Made by a program: the position numbers and the translations under genes. From an uncultured Pseudomonadales bacterium (GTDB lineage: Bacteria > Pseudomonadota > Gammaproteobacteria > Pseudomonadales > Azotimanducaceae): a stretch of DNA of 64,000 bases. The stretch spans positions 1 to 64,000 of the forward strand of contig CAKZWF010000011.1 in NCBI GenBank assembly GCA_937921865.1, read 5' to 3'. Position 1 is the stretch's first letter. The number at the start of each line of letters is the position of its first letter. This document shows, one piece after another, positions 8,405-17,092 of the stretch. The notes beneath the pieces are model-generated. The model did no database searches. It worked only from the letters and a program-made list of their open reading frames with translations, and was not told where the DNA came from.

Positions 8405-9805
8405 CTACTGAAGTCGTTCCAGAATCGCGCTGGTGGAGCAGTCTTCAACCAGCGACAGAACCCGGACTTCACCCCCGTAGGCGCGCACCAGATCGGCCCC
8501 CACCACCGCCTCAGCGGTATAGTCTCCACCTTTGACCAGGACCTCTGGCTGCAGCACGTTCAACAGGGCTTCCGGGGTATCTTCGGCAAACGCGACCAGC
8601 CAATCCACCGAGCTCAAGCCCGCCAGCACCCGCAATCGCTGCTCAATAGCGTTCACCGGTCGGCCTGAGCCTTTCAACCGATTCACCGAGGCATCGTCAT
8701 TGACGGCCACCACCAGTCGATCGCCGAGGGCTTTGGCCTCTTCGAGATAGGCCACGTGCCCGGCATGCAGAATGTCGAAACAGCCATTGGTGAACACGAT
8801 GCGCTCCCCGGCACCGCGAGCGCGAGCCACGGCGGAGATCAGCTGATCACGATTCATGATGCCGCGATCTGCACCGCTTTCAGCCCCGGCCGCCTGCGCC
8901 AGCTCAGGTCCAGACACTGTCGCGGTACCCGATTTACCCACCACAATCCCGGCAGCCAGATTGGCCAGACGCGCGCACTGTGCCGGCGGCCAGTCGAGTG
9001 CCTGAGTGATCCCCAGCACCGCAGCCGCGGTATCACCGGCTCCAGTGACATCAAATACATCCACGGGTGCTGCCGGCAGGTGCAGCTGCTCGGCATCGGC
9101 CACTAAGGTCATCCCCTGTTCACCGCGCGTCACCACCACCGTCTTGATCTGGGCCTGTTCGCGAACGGTCTCAACGCGGGCTAGCAGGCCGGCGTCATCG
9201 TCCCACGGGCCGGCGCCTGCGCGCAGCTCAGCGGCGTTGGGTTTGAGCAGATCGGCTCCGCGATAGCAGGAAAACGGTTTGTGTTTGGGATCCACCACCA
9301 CCGGCACAGCAGCACGCTCAATCAACGCAGCCGGATCCGCCAGCGCGCCTTTGTCGTAATCCTGCAGCACCACAGCGCTGGCCGACGTCATGTGTATCAC
9401 CGCGCGTTGGGCCACCGCAACTGCAGCGGCTTCCGGCAGAGGGGTTTCAAAATCAGTGCGCAGCAGCTGCTGCTTTCGACTTAACACTCTGAGTTTGAGA
9501 ATGGTTGACCAATCTGGCGCAATCACCAGATCACAGACTACGCCGGCCGCTTCAAGCTGACGCGTCAAGGCCCGCCCGGCATCATCATCGCCAACCGCAC
9601 CCACCAGCGTACATCGAGCGCCGAGACTGACCACATTGAGCGCAACGTTGGCGGCGCCGCCCGGCCGGTCATCAACGGCTTCAACAGCGATGATCGGAAC
9701 TGGCGCTTCCTGGGACAGTCGGCGGCTGCTCCCTGACCAGTAGCGGTCGAGCATGACATCGCCAATCACGAGTACGTGAACGTTCGCCAGGGAGGGTAAT
9801 TTCAT
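8405..9805 (-). CDS. hldE: bifunctional heptose 7-phosphate kinase / heptose 1-phosphate adenylyltransferase HldE
   Basis: Makes ADP-D-glycero-beta-D-manno-heptose precursors for the LPS inner core: phosphorylation at C1 and then adenylylation. Residues 1-320 are a PfkB/ribokinase fold, with RPGGAANVALNV near residue 50 and the GAGDTAAAVLG active-site loop near 255. Residues 335-466 are a cytidylyltransferase-type fold with FTNGCFDILHAGH (the HxGH motif). The 466-aa length matches HldE. It is divergent from the acyltransferase gene, sharing a 53-bp intergenic region. The heptosyltransferases that use its product (waaC, waaF) are encoded about 8 kb away. Confidence 0.97.
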   Translation of the reverse strand: MKLPSLANVHVLVIGDVMLDRYWSGSSRRLSQEAPVPIIAVEAVDDRPGGAANVALNVVSLGARCTLVGAVGDDDAGRALTRQLEAAGVVCDLVIAPDWSTILKLRVLSRKQQLLRTDFETPLPEAAAVAVAQRAVIHMTSASAVVLQDYDKGALADPAALIERAAVPVVVDPKHKPFSCYRGADLLKPNAAELRAGAGPWDDDAGLLARVETVREQAQIKTVVVTRGEQGMTLVADAEQLHLPAAPVDVFDVTGAGDTAAAVLGITQALDWPPAQCARLANLAAGIVVGKSGTATVSGPELAQAAGAESGADRGIMNRDQLISAVARARGAGERIVFTNGCFDILHAGHVAYLEEAKALGDRLVVAVNDDASVNRLKGSGRPVNAIEQRLRVLAGLSSVDWLVAFAEDTPEALLNVLQPEVLVKGGDYTAEAVVGADLVRAYGGEVRVLSLVEDCSTSAILERLQ

Positions 9806-9834
9806 GGGTTCGGGATGGTATCACAGGGCCCGCT

Positions 9835-9843
9835 TGCTACAAT
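9835..9843 (+). promoter_or_regulatory. putative extended -10 promoter of the lpxL-like gene
   Basis: TG-C-TACAAT lies 15 nt upstream of the ATG at 9859, in the 53-bp gap between divergent hldE and the acyltransferase gene. The surrounding bases repeat the block seen upstream of tolC. No good -35 box is present at the expected distance. Confidence 0.4.
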
Positions 9844-9858
9844 CCGGCGCCACACCGC

Positions 9859-10782
9859 ATGCCGAAACAACATTCCCCATCGCTGTTCGCGCCCCGTGGC
9901 TGGCCGCTCTGGTGCCTGCTCGGAGTGGCGTGGCTGATCGGGCGTCTGCCAATCACCTGGATCATTGCCATCGGCAAGCTACTGGGTCGCAGCCTGTACT
10001 GGCTGAGCGGACTGACCGGTGCTTCACGCCGACAAATCACCGACACCAACATCGAACTGTGTTTTCCAGAACTCACCGCCAGCGCGCGCGCTGAACTCGC
10101 CAGAGACTCATTCATCCATACCGTGATCGGGGCCCTGGAGATCACCCAACCCTGGCTGAACCCGGGACGCAATTTACGTGATCGGATTACCCTGCACGGG
10201 GTTGAACATCTGCAACGTGCGGCGGCACAGGGGCGCGGAGTGCTGCTGGTCGGCGGGCACTTCTCGACGCTGGATATTGTTGCTCAGGGCGTCACTGCGG
10301 CGGTGGATCTGGATGTGATGTATCGGCGCAACCGCAATCCGGTCTGGGAGTGGCTGCAGGTGAGAAGCCGCAAACGCTACTTCGATGGTGTCATAGAGCG
10401 GGAAGACACCCGGCAAACCCTGCAACGTCTGAAAGCCGGTCGCATCATCTGGTACGCGGCTGATCAGGACTATGGTGCCAAACACTCAGTGTTCGCGCCA
10501 TTTTTCGGCATCGAAACCGCAACCATCAATGCCACCGTCCGGCTGGCCGCGTTCAACCAGTCCCCGGTCATCTTCATGAGCAATTTCCGGGACCCGGACA
10601 CCTGCACCTGGTCAGCTCACTTCACTCCCGTGCTCGAGAACTATCCCAGTGGCGACGATCTCGCTGACGCCACGCGGATGAATGCCATCATCGAAAGCGC
10701 AGTACGCGAACACCCGGAGCAGTATCTGTGGATGCATCGTCGTTTCAAAACCCGCCCGCCCGGCGCACAGAAGATCTACTAG
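9859..10782 (+). CDS. lysophospholipid/lipid A acyltransferase (LpxL/HtrB family)
   Basis: Predicted late acyltransferase that adds a secondary fatty acyl chain to Kdo2-lipid A at the inner membrane. The 307-aa protein has an N-terminal hydrophobic segment (WPLWCLLGVAWLIGRLPITW), the HX4D catalytic motif in GGHFSTLDIV (His around residue 134), and the conserved YRRNRNP and AADQDYG blocks of the LpxL/LpxM family. Which position of lipid A it acylates cannot be read from the sequence. It sits among LPS-core genes and overlaps the convergent glycosyltransferase gene by 4 bp. Confidence 0.9.
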   Translation: MPKQHSPSLFAPRGWPLWCLLGVAWLIGRLPITWIIAIGKLLGRSLYWLSGLTGASRRQITDTNIELCFPELTASARAELARDSFIHTVIGALEITQPWLNPGRNLRDRITLHGVEHLQRAAAQGRGVLLVGGHFSTLDIVAQGVTAAVDLDVMYRRNRNPVWEWLQVRSRKRYFDGVIEREDTRQTLQRLKAGRIIWYAADQDYGAKHSVFAPFFGIETATINATVRLAAFNQSPVIFMSNFRDPDTCTWSAHFTPVLENYPSGDDLADATRMNAIIESAVREHPEQYLWMHRRFKTRPPGAQKIY

Positions 10783-11891
10783 CCCATCCGACCCTGAAAA
10801 AACAGATCATCCAGACGCGCAGCGAGCGCGGCAACGGAAAAGTCCCGTTCCACCCGCCGACGGGCAGCGTCCGATACCGCCCTGGTGTGGCCATTGCGCC
10901 GGGCTTCACCCACCTGGATCAGACCCGTTGCAATCGATGCCGGGTCCGCTGCGCAATAGTAGGCGTTTTCGCCAAGCACAAAACCCGGACCAGGTGCGGT
11001 CTGAGCCAACACCGGTACGCCAGCCGCCATCGCTTCCAGCGCAACCATGCCAAACGCTTCCCGGTCCTCGGAGACAATCAACAGCACATCAAACGCCCGC
11101 AACAGACTGCGGGCATTATCTTTAAACCCCACAAAGTGCACGGGGAGCCCGCTGGACTGCTGGGATAGTGCATCGTTCAACGGTCCGTCACCAACAAAGA
11201 CCAGACGAATATCCTGCCGATCATCCAGTACACGCAGTGCCGAGAGTGCCAGCTCCGGTCGCTTCCAGGGAATCAGCCGACCCACCACTGCGACAGTCAG
11301 CAGATCGGGCGCTGCAGGCAGCTGCAGTTCAGCAAGGGCCTGATCTCGAGAAAGCACAGACGCATCAAACTTCGGCAGATCGATGACATTGGGTAACAAC
11401 AGCGCATCATTGACCACCCGCGACAGTTCAGCCTGCACGGGCGGTGAGACACCGGCGAACAGCACCTTGCGCGCAAACAGCAGACGGTTAACGCGCCGTT
11501 GCACGCGTTTCAACATCCCGAACTCATGAGCCACCGCAATGGTCCGATGGCTCGTCAGACCACTGGCGACCACAGTGCGAAGGGCCCGATAACGATGGCA
11601 GACGGTCAACAGCGGGGTTGCGTCAATTGCCTGCAGTCGCTGCCGAAAAGCTTTGGTCAGTCGCCGCTGACCTGAGTCCGAAACACTCAGGTAGTGAGCG
11701 TCTGGCTGCGTCGTCTCACTGAATGGCGCAGACAGAAACACCGTCTCCACCCGGCAGCCCAGACTTTCACCAGCCTGCTGATAGGTAGCACAGAGGTCCC
11801 GAAACGGTGGATGATCATTCGGGCAGACCTGCAGAATCAGCGGCTGGGATGAAAGCTCAGGGTTATTCATCAGGCCGCTCAATATTTTCAC
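10779..11891 (-). CDS. GT4-family glycosyltransferase of the LPS core (WapH-like)
   Basis: Retaining GT-B glycosyltransferase of 370 aa that probably adds a sugar to the outer core. The C-terminal domain carries VGRLIPWKRPELAL, VFVGDGPLND, and the EX7E nucleotide-sugar signature in DREAFGMVALEAMAAGVPVL. It is the last gene of the minus-strand LPS-core operon; its start overlaps the carbamoyltransferase stop by 29 nt from ATG 11891, or by 8 nt from an in-frame ATG at 11870. In P. aeruginosa the gene next to the core carbamoyltransferase is wapH, the basis for the comparison. Donor and acceptor sugars are not determinable here. Confidence 0.85.
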   Translation of the reverse strand: MKILSGLMNNPELSSQPLILQVCPNDHPPFRDLCATYQQAGESLGCRVETVFLSAPFSETTQPDAHYLSVSDSGQRRLTKAFRQRLQAIDATPLLTVCHRYRALRTVVASGLTSHRTIAVAHEFGMLKRVQRRVNRLLFARKVLFAGVSPPVQAELSRVVNDALLLPNVIDLPKFDASVLSRDQALAELQLPAAPDLLTVAVVGRLIPWKRPELALSALRVLDDRQDIRLVFVGDGPLNDALSQQSSGLPVHFVGFKDNARSLLRAFDVLLIVSEDREAFGMVALEAMAAGVPVLAQTAPGPGFVLGENAYYCAADPASIATGLIQVGEARRNGHTRAVSDAARRRVERDFSVAALAARLDDLFFQGRMG

Positions 11892-13644
11892 CGTCAGCGG
11901 TGGCCGGAAGTTGAGCTTTGCTGACCAGCAGATTGCCCAGCATCAGATACTCCAGATCGCAGCCAAAAAACATGTTGAGCGCGTCCTGCGGAGAACACAC
12001 CATGGCTTCACCGCGCCGGTTCAACGACGTGTTCAGCACTACCGCGTTGCCAGTCAGCGTTTCGAGATGCTCAAGCAGTCGGTAGTACCGTGGGTTGGTG
12101 TCACGTTCAACAACCTGTACCCGCGCTGTGCCGTCTTCGTGGACAACTTCAGGAATCCGCTGTTGCCAGGACTCGGCCACCGCAAAGGTGATGGTCATGA
12201 ATGGCGCCGGGTGGTCGGTCTGAATGATCTCTGCTGCCGTGCGATCAAGCACACTCGGACAGAACGGCCGCCAGCGCTCCCGGAATTTTATCTGCGCGTT
12301 AATCCGGTCGGCGATACCCGGACTGCTTGGAACACCGAGGATACTGCGCGCACCCAACGCCCGTGGACCAAATTCCATCCGTCCCTGAAACCACGCCAGC
12401 GGATGCCCTTCGCAGAGCAGGTGTGCGGCTGACGAGGCGACCTGCTCGTCTGAAACAAGTTCACGGACATGAAATATCTCACTGCGCTGGGCAAGAGCAC
12501 AACGACACTGGTCCACCGTATAGTCCGGACCCAGATAAACATGACGCATCGGGGTAATGGAGCCACCCCGCTGTACCGCAACATAACTTGCGGCACCCAG
12601 AGCGGTCCCCGAATCTCCAGCGGCGGGTTGCACAAACAGTTCATCGACATGATCTAGTTCGAGGATTTTCTGGTTCAGCTTGACGTTGAGTGCACCTCCC
12701 CCGGCAAACGCCAGTCGTCCGGTTTCCCGAAGCAGATCTCCCAGGTGGAATTCGAGCAGTTCAAGGCAGCGTTGCTCAAACAGTTTCTGCATGGCTGCGG
12801 CTATGTGAATATAGGGCTCTTCCGCGACATCACCGTTTCGCCGCGGACCCAGCCAACGCACCAGGCGATCACTGAAATAGAAACCGACACCGTCTTCTTT
12901 GTAACGACGTAAACCCACCGTGTTCACATAGCGGGTATCAACTTCGATATCACCAGCGTCGTAGCGAATGAGTCCGTTCAGATCAAAGCGGTCCGGATCA
13001 CCATACGGGGCCATGCCCATCACCTTATATTCGCCGTCCAGCATATCGAAGCCAAGGTATTCGGTGAGTGCGCCGTAGACACCGCTCAGCGAGTCCGGAT
13101 CGTAGAGTTCTTTGATTTTGACAATACGGCCTTTGTCCCCGCAGCCAAAAAACGTGGTCGCATATTCACCTTTGCCATCCACACCCAGAATGGCTGTTTT
13201 TTCTTTGAAACCACTGAAGTGATACGCGCTGGAGGCATGGGCCAGATGATGCTCGACCGGGACAAACTCAGTGCGCTGCCAGTTGATTCCCAACTCTTCG
13301 CCCAGCTCATGCACCCGGGCGCGATTACGGCGAAAGCGGCGATTACCGTTAAACAGTGCATCCAGCGCACGATCCGGCGCATACCAGTAGCGGCGCGCGT
13401 AATGCCATCGCGCCGGGCTGCGCAGGCTAATCGGTGCATAGGGAAAGGCGATGACCTCTACCTGATCAGGGCTGACGTTGCCCGCTTCGAGACAATAGCG
13501 GGCGGCCTCCAGAGGCATTCGATTACGCGCGTGCTTGTCGCGGACAAAGCGCTCCTCTTCCGCCGCCGCCACCACCTCACCATCGATCAGCAGCGCAGCT
13601 GATGGATCATGATTGAGCGCGCCGGAAAGGCCGAGAATGATCAA
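11863..13644 (-). CDS. carbamoyltransferase, NodU/CmcH family (LPS-core WapO-like)
   Basis: Enzyme of 593 aa predicted to transfer a carbamoyl group from carbamoyl phosphate, through a carbamoyl-adenylate, to a hydroxyl. The N-terminal domain shows the Kae1-like fold with HHLAHASSAYHFSGF (metal-binding His residues) and GVDGKGEYATTFFG. The central GGALNVKLNQ and PAAGDSGTALGAA, and the C-terminal FQGRMEFGPRALGARSILG and VVLNTSLNRRGE, are family hallmarks. Position between the glycosyltransferase and the tandem-kinase gene suggests the P. aeruginosa-type 7-O-carbamoylation of heptose II. The role is inferred from family and synteny, and the acceptor remains unproven. Confidence 0.9.
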   Translation of the reverse strand: MIILGLSGALNHDPSAALLIDGEVVAAAEEERFVRDKHARNRMPLEAARYCLEAGNVSPDQVEVIAFPYAPISLRSPARWHYARRYWYAPDRALDALFNGNRRFRRNRARVHELGEELGINWQRTEFVPVEHHLAHASSAYHFSGFKEKTAILGVDGKGEYATTFFGCGDKGRIVKIKELYDPDSLSGVYGALTEYLGFDMLDGEYKVMGMAPYGDPDRFDLNGLIRYDAGDIEVDTRYVNTVGLRRYKEDGVGFYFSDRLVRWLGPRRNGDVAEEPYIHIAAAMQKLFEQRCLELLEFHLGDLLRETGRLAFAGGGALNVKLNQKILELDHVDELFVQPAAGDSGTALGAASYVAVQRGGSITPMRHVYLGPDYTVDQCRCALAQRSEIFHVRELVSDEQVASSAAHLLCEGHPLAWFQGRMEFGPRALGARSILGVPSSPGIADRINAQIKFRERWRPFCPSVLDRTAAEIIQTDHPAPFMTITFAVAESWQQRIPEVVHEDGTARVQVVERDTNPRYYRLLEHLETLTGNAVVLNTSLNRRGEAMVCSPQDALNMFFGCDLEYLMLGNLLVSKAQLPATADGENIERPDE

Positions 13645-13704
13645 AAACGATCGCCTGAATGGATGGGAATATTCACTATATCAACGCCCAGCCCGCGCCG
13701 TCGC

Positions 13705-15114
13705 TTATGACAATAGATTACGGGTGCGAAAGATGGCCGCAACCCGCTCGCGCCCGGACGGCGGCCAGTTATCAAGAAATCGTCTGACGTCTTTCGACCA
13801 GCCCGATGCTGATGGCCGCATCGCGTCAAGATCAATCAGATGCAGACGATCTTCATGGATCATGAAGTTGCTGGCCTTGCCGTCACCATGCTGCAGCTTC
13901 AGTTTCCGCAACAACGCAAACAGATCAGCAGCCTCGTTGATCAGGCCGAGCAGTCTGGCATCACTCAGCCGCGCATCCGCCAGCGTCTGATCCCCCAGAT
14001 CTTCCATCAGCAGATAGGCCACACCGCGAACGCCTCCAAGCCTTCGTTCCAGCAACGCCAGCGGGCGCGCGGTCGGGATCTCCAGCAGCGACAGCCGATG
14101 GCCGTTCTGCCAGGAGGCGCGATAGCGTGGCGTAGGCCGTAGTGATCGCCGTAGTGCGTGCCAGCCAGACTTCAAGTTGTAGCGTTTGATAATCAGCGCC
14201 GGCCCGTCGGCCGGTTGCCAGCGGACTACTGTGGCACTGTTGCCGGCTTTGATCAGTTCAGCGTTGGCAATCACCGCATCCGGTTCAGCACTGAAAGCCT
14301 GCCACACTGTTGCTGACAGCTGGCGCTTTCTGACGCTGAAATGGGACAGACCGCGACTGACGGCAAACTCACCGCAGTCGCGCAGAGTCTTTTTCAGGTA
14401 CTTCGAAACGCGTTTGTGTCGAGCGGATGACAGCGCGTTTTCCAGTTGATTCACCAGTTGCGCTTCCACCGGCCAGCCGCGAGCCATGAAGTAGGTGCGG
14501 ACAAGCTCGTCAAGCTCCACATCGAAAGACGGTGGTCGTTCTGCCAGCAAGCGCGCCAGATTGGTCAGCCCTGGGATGGTCACCAGCGGCGTGCTCTGGC
14601 CGCGAACAGCATCTCCATCGACAAACCAGGGGCCGTTCTGAACGAACAGGAAATTGTCGAGCTTCGGATCCTCGTGCCAGACACCCGCTTCATGCATCTT
14701 GGCTATATGCCACGTCAAGGCATGCAGCTGCGTGAGATTCGAACCAGACGCCGGTGCGCTGTCAGCGATGAAGCGAAACACGATACCTAACGCACCTTCG
14801 GCGGAGCCAATTTCTGCGAGCTGGTCCGGCACCTGGAAAGTCAACGCCTGAAGCATCGCCAGACCCGCCAGCTCCCGACGGCAATAGCGCTCAGCACCGC
14901 TGCCGATAAACAGTTTCAGCACTGCAGGGACCCGGGTGTCAGCGTCATCCGCTCGCCAGGCTGTCTTAGCCACCAGCCGGCGACCGGGCAGCCAGCGCAA
15001 AACCTCAACACACGTCACCACGCATTGCGCTCCGCCAACAGCCAGGCTCAGCTCAAATGGCGCAACCAGGTCATAATCGCAGGCGGCCAGCTCCGCAACA
15101 GTCATGCGCTTCAC
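13705..15114 (-). CDS. tandem-domain LPS-core kinase-like protein (WapQ-like)
   Basis: Protein of 469 aa built of two kinase-like domains. The first has HEDPKLDNF (around residue 157) and a VDGDAV metal-site segment. The second has HGDGKASNF (around residue 418) and IDLDAM. Both keep the catalytic Asp and Asn pattern of Kdo/WaaP-type sugar kinases, so either or both could phosphorylate inner-core heptose. The 3' end lies 60 bp before the carbamoyltransferase start, and its ATG overlaps the waaP stop by 4 nt, indicating translational coupling. The comparison with P. aeruginosa PA5006/WapQ is from memory of gene order. Confidence 0.85.
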   Translation of the reverse strand: MKRMTVAELAACDYDLVAPFELSLAVGGAQCVVTCVEVLRWLPGRRLVAKTAWRADDADTRVPAVLKLFIGSGAERYCRRELAGLAMLQALTFQVPDQLAEIGSAEGALGIVFRFIADSAPASGSNLTQLHALTWHIAKMHEAGVWHEDPKLDNFLFVQNGPWFVDGDAVRGQSTPLVTIPGLTNLARLLAERPPSFDVELDELVRTYFMARGWPVEAQLVNQLENALSSARHKRVSKYLKKTLRDCGEFAVSRGLSHFSVRKRQLSATVWQAFSAEPDAVIANAELIKAGNSATVVRWQPADGPALIIKRYNLKSGWHALRRSLRPTPRYRASWQNGHRLSLLEIPTARPLALLERRLGGVRGVAYLLMEDLGDQTLADARLSDARLLGLINEAADLFALLRKLKLQHGDGKASNFMIHEDRLHLIDLDAMRPSASGWSKDVRRFLDNWPPSGRERVAAIFRTRNLLS

Positions 15115-15962
15115 GAGCTGCCGTTCCCAACCGCTCCAGGCGCAAGGCCTTTGCGACGCGCTTTCGTCTGAAGTTTCAGTGCCCGGCGGGTAACCGCACG
15201 CCAGAATGCGGGCTGTTCGGCAAAGGTCGCTTTAAGCGGTCTGCCGGTATAGACACGGACAAAGCGCAGCCAGGCTCGCTTATTCAGCGGTGTTTCGAGC
15301 GGCAGATCGAGCACCGAAAACAGTAGTGCTGAGAGATCGCGCAAGCGCCAGCGTTCTGGCAGTTGCTCAAACAACAGGGCCCGATGCAGATCGAGAACGG
15401 CGAGCGGCTGGTCGGGATTGTCACGATTGCGCAGCAGATGACAGATATAGAAGTCGCGGTGGACCACCCCGGCATCATGCAAACGACGGGCAAATTCCGC
15501 TACCTGTATCACCAGTCTGCGCAGTTCGAGACCGCTCGGCGGCTGTTGTGCAAAGCGCAGCGAAATCGTCTCCAGGTCTTCGTACTGAGCAAGCTCATCA
15601 CAGAGTACAAAAGACAGCCGCGACCATGCAGGACCCCCAGATTGCGCAAACGCGGCGACCCGCGGCGCAGCAATACCGCGGGCCTCCAGATGCAGGCAGG
15701 CCTGGTATTCGTTTGCAGCGCCCAGCACCGGCTGCTTCAGGCTGAGCCAGTTCTTGAGTACCTCCACCATCCCCACCCCAAGGTGCAGCTTCAGATAAAA
15801 ACAACGCTCACCCAGCGTAATCCTCAGCGTGCGGCGTCCGGCAACCTGGCGCGCCACCTCGCCCTCTACGGCCATCGCCCAGTCGATCGGGTTGCGCTTT
15901 GCAAACTGCAGCTTCAGATCATCGCGCACATACAGCCGCGCCACCGGGATGGGTGCACTCAT
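15111..15962 (-). CDS. waaP: LPS core heptose I kinase WaaP (RfaP)
   Basis: Phosphorylates heptose I of the inner core, adding the negative charges that are bridged by divalent cations in the outer leaflet. The 283-aa protein shows the WaaP/RIO-type kinase motif HRDFYICH (around residue 165), the metal-binding LDLHRALL segment, and an N-terminal glycine/lysine region (FYLKLHLGVGMVEVLKNW). It overlaps waaG by 4 nt and the tandem-kinase gene by 4 nt, so the three are probably co-translated. The length is slightly above the E. coli protein. Confidence 0.93.
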   Translation of the reverse strand: MSAPIPVARLYVRDDLKLQFAKRNPIDWAMAVEGEVARQVAGRRTLRITLGERCFYLKLHLGVGMVEVLKNWLSLKQPVLGAANEYQACLHLEARGIAAPRVAAFAQSGGPAWSRLSFVLCDELAQYEDLETISLRFAQQPPSGLELRRLVIQVAEFARRLHDAGVVHRDFYICHLLRNRDNPDQPLAVLDLHRALLFEQLPERWRLRDLSALLFSVLDLPLETPLNKRAWLRFVRVYTGRPLKATFAEQPAFWRAVTRRALKLQTKARRKGLAPGAVGNGSS

Positions 15963-17089
15963 GCGGATTTCTCGCCGGCAAACTGTTCCAGATGATCAAC
16001 CGCACGCTGTGCAAGCTGAAAAAACTCCGGGTTGCGGGCAGCTGCAAGACCCGCCGCCTGCCAATGCGGGCGTTGTGCGGAGGTCAGAATTTCTTCCAGC
16101 TGGATGTTGAAAGCCGATTGCGAGAAAGGCTCGGGAACAACCAAACCCGCCTCCAGTGATTGCAGATAATGAGCGTATCCACAGTTTTCTGATACCAGCG
16201 CCGGTAGCCCTGCAAACGCCGCCTCGAGAATAATCATGCCGGCCGCTTCATCGTAGGCTGGCAGCACCAACGCATCACTGGCAAAAAGAAAACGCGGGAC
16301 ATCGTCGCGACCTGGGAAAAACCGTACGCAGTTCTCCAGACCAAGCTGGCGTGCCTGACGTTGAAACGGCGCGGCCTTGTCACTGCCGATGACAAAAAGC
16401 CGCAGACGCTGCCCGAGGGATTCAGGCAATGCGGGAATTGCCTGCAGCACACGGTCCAGACCTTTTTTACGAAACCCGGAACCGACAAACAGCAACAGCA
16501 GCTGCTGTTCAGATACTCCGAACTCAGCACGGAACGTGTGACGGATTTCAGCGCGATCCGGTGGTGCAACCCGATCCGCTTCAATGCCCGGCGGCAGCAG
16601 GAAAAACCGCTCCTCTGGAGTCTGATAATGCCGCTGGAACATCGGTTTCTCGATATCGCTGATGATCAGAATCCGAGTATCTGACTCAGCAGCAAAAACG
16701 GCACGTTCGGCCGCGGCGAAGTGCCGGTATCTGGACCCCAGCCGATACCACCAACCACGTTGGGTCAGGGCTTTTTCCTGATAACAGGTGTCTCCAGCGT
16801 AATAGACGTCAAGACCCGGCATCTTGTTCATGCCGACCAGCAGATCGACAGGGTGGTTATGCAGATGGGCGGCCATATGCTGATGAAAACGCGCATAACG
16901 GCGGTGATTGCGCAGCGCCTGCATATCCAGGAGCTGCAGGTCATACGCCTCGGGCACCGGACCTTTCCATGCGCCGGTATAGACGCGCACGCGATGTCCG
17001 CGCCGGACGCATTCGTTGGCAATTTTCAGCAGGTCGCGTTGGATGCCACCATGGGGAAAGAACTTGTAGATCGCAAAACCGATCAGCAT
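15959..17089 (-). CDS. waaG: LPS core glycosyltransferase WaaG
   Basis: GT4 enzyme of 376 aa that adds the first outer-core hexose to heptose II (glucose in enterobacteria, GalN in pseudomonads; the donor here is unknown). The N terminus has GGIQRDLLKIANECVRRGH, the acceptor-side region MNKMPGLDVYYAGDTCYQE is highly typical of WaaG, and the C-terminal donor site has LFVGSGFRKKGLDR and YDEAAGMIILEAAFAGLP (EX7E). It is separated from waaC by 3 nt and overlaps waaP by 4 nt. Confidence 0.94.
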   Translation of the reverse strand: MLIGFAIYKFFPHGGIQRDLLKIANECVRRGHRVRVYTGAWKGPVPEAYDLQLLDMQALRNHRRYARFHQHMAAHLHNHPVDLLVGMNKMPGLDVYYAGDTCYQEKALTQRGWWYRLGSRYRHFAAAERAVFAAESDTRILIISDIEKPMFQRHYQTPEERFFLLPPGIEADRVAPPDRAEIRHTFRAEFGVSEQQLLLLFVGSGFRKKGLDRVLQAIPALPESLGQRLRLFVIGSDKAAPFQRQARQLGLENCVRFFPGRDDVPRFLFASDALVLPAYDEAAGMIILEAAFAGLPALVSENCGYAHYLQSLEAGLVVPEPFSQSAFNIQLEEILTSAQRPHWQAAGLAAARNPEFFQLAQRAVDHLEQFAGEKSA

Positions 17090-17092
17090 TGC

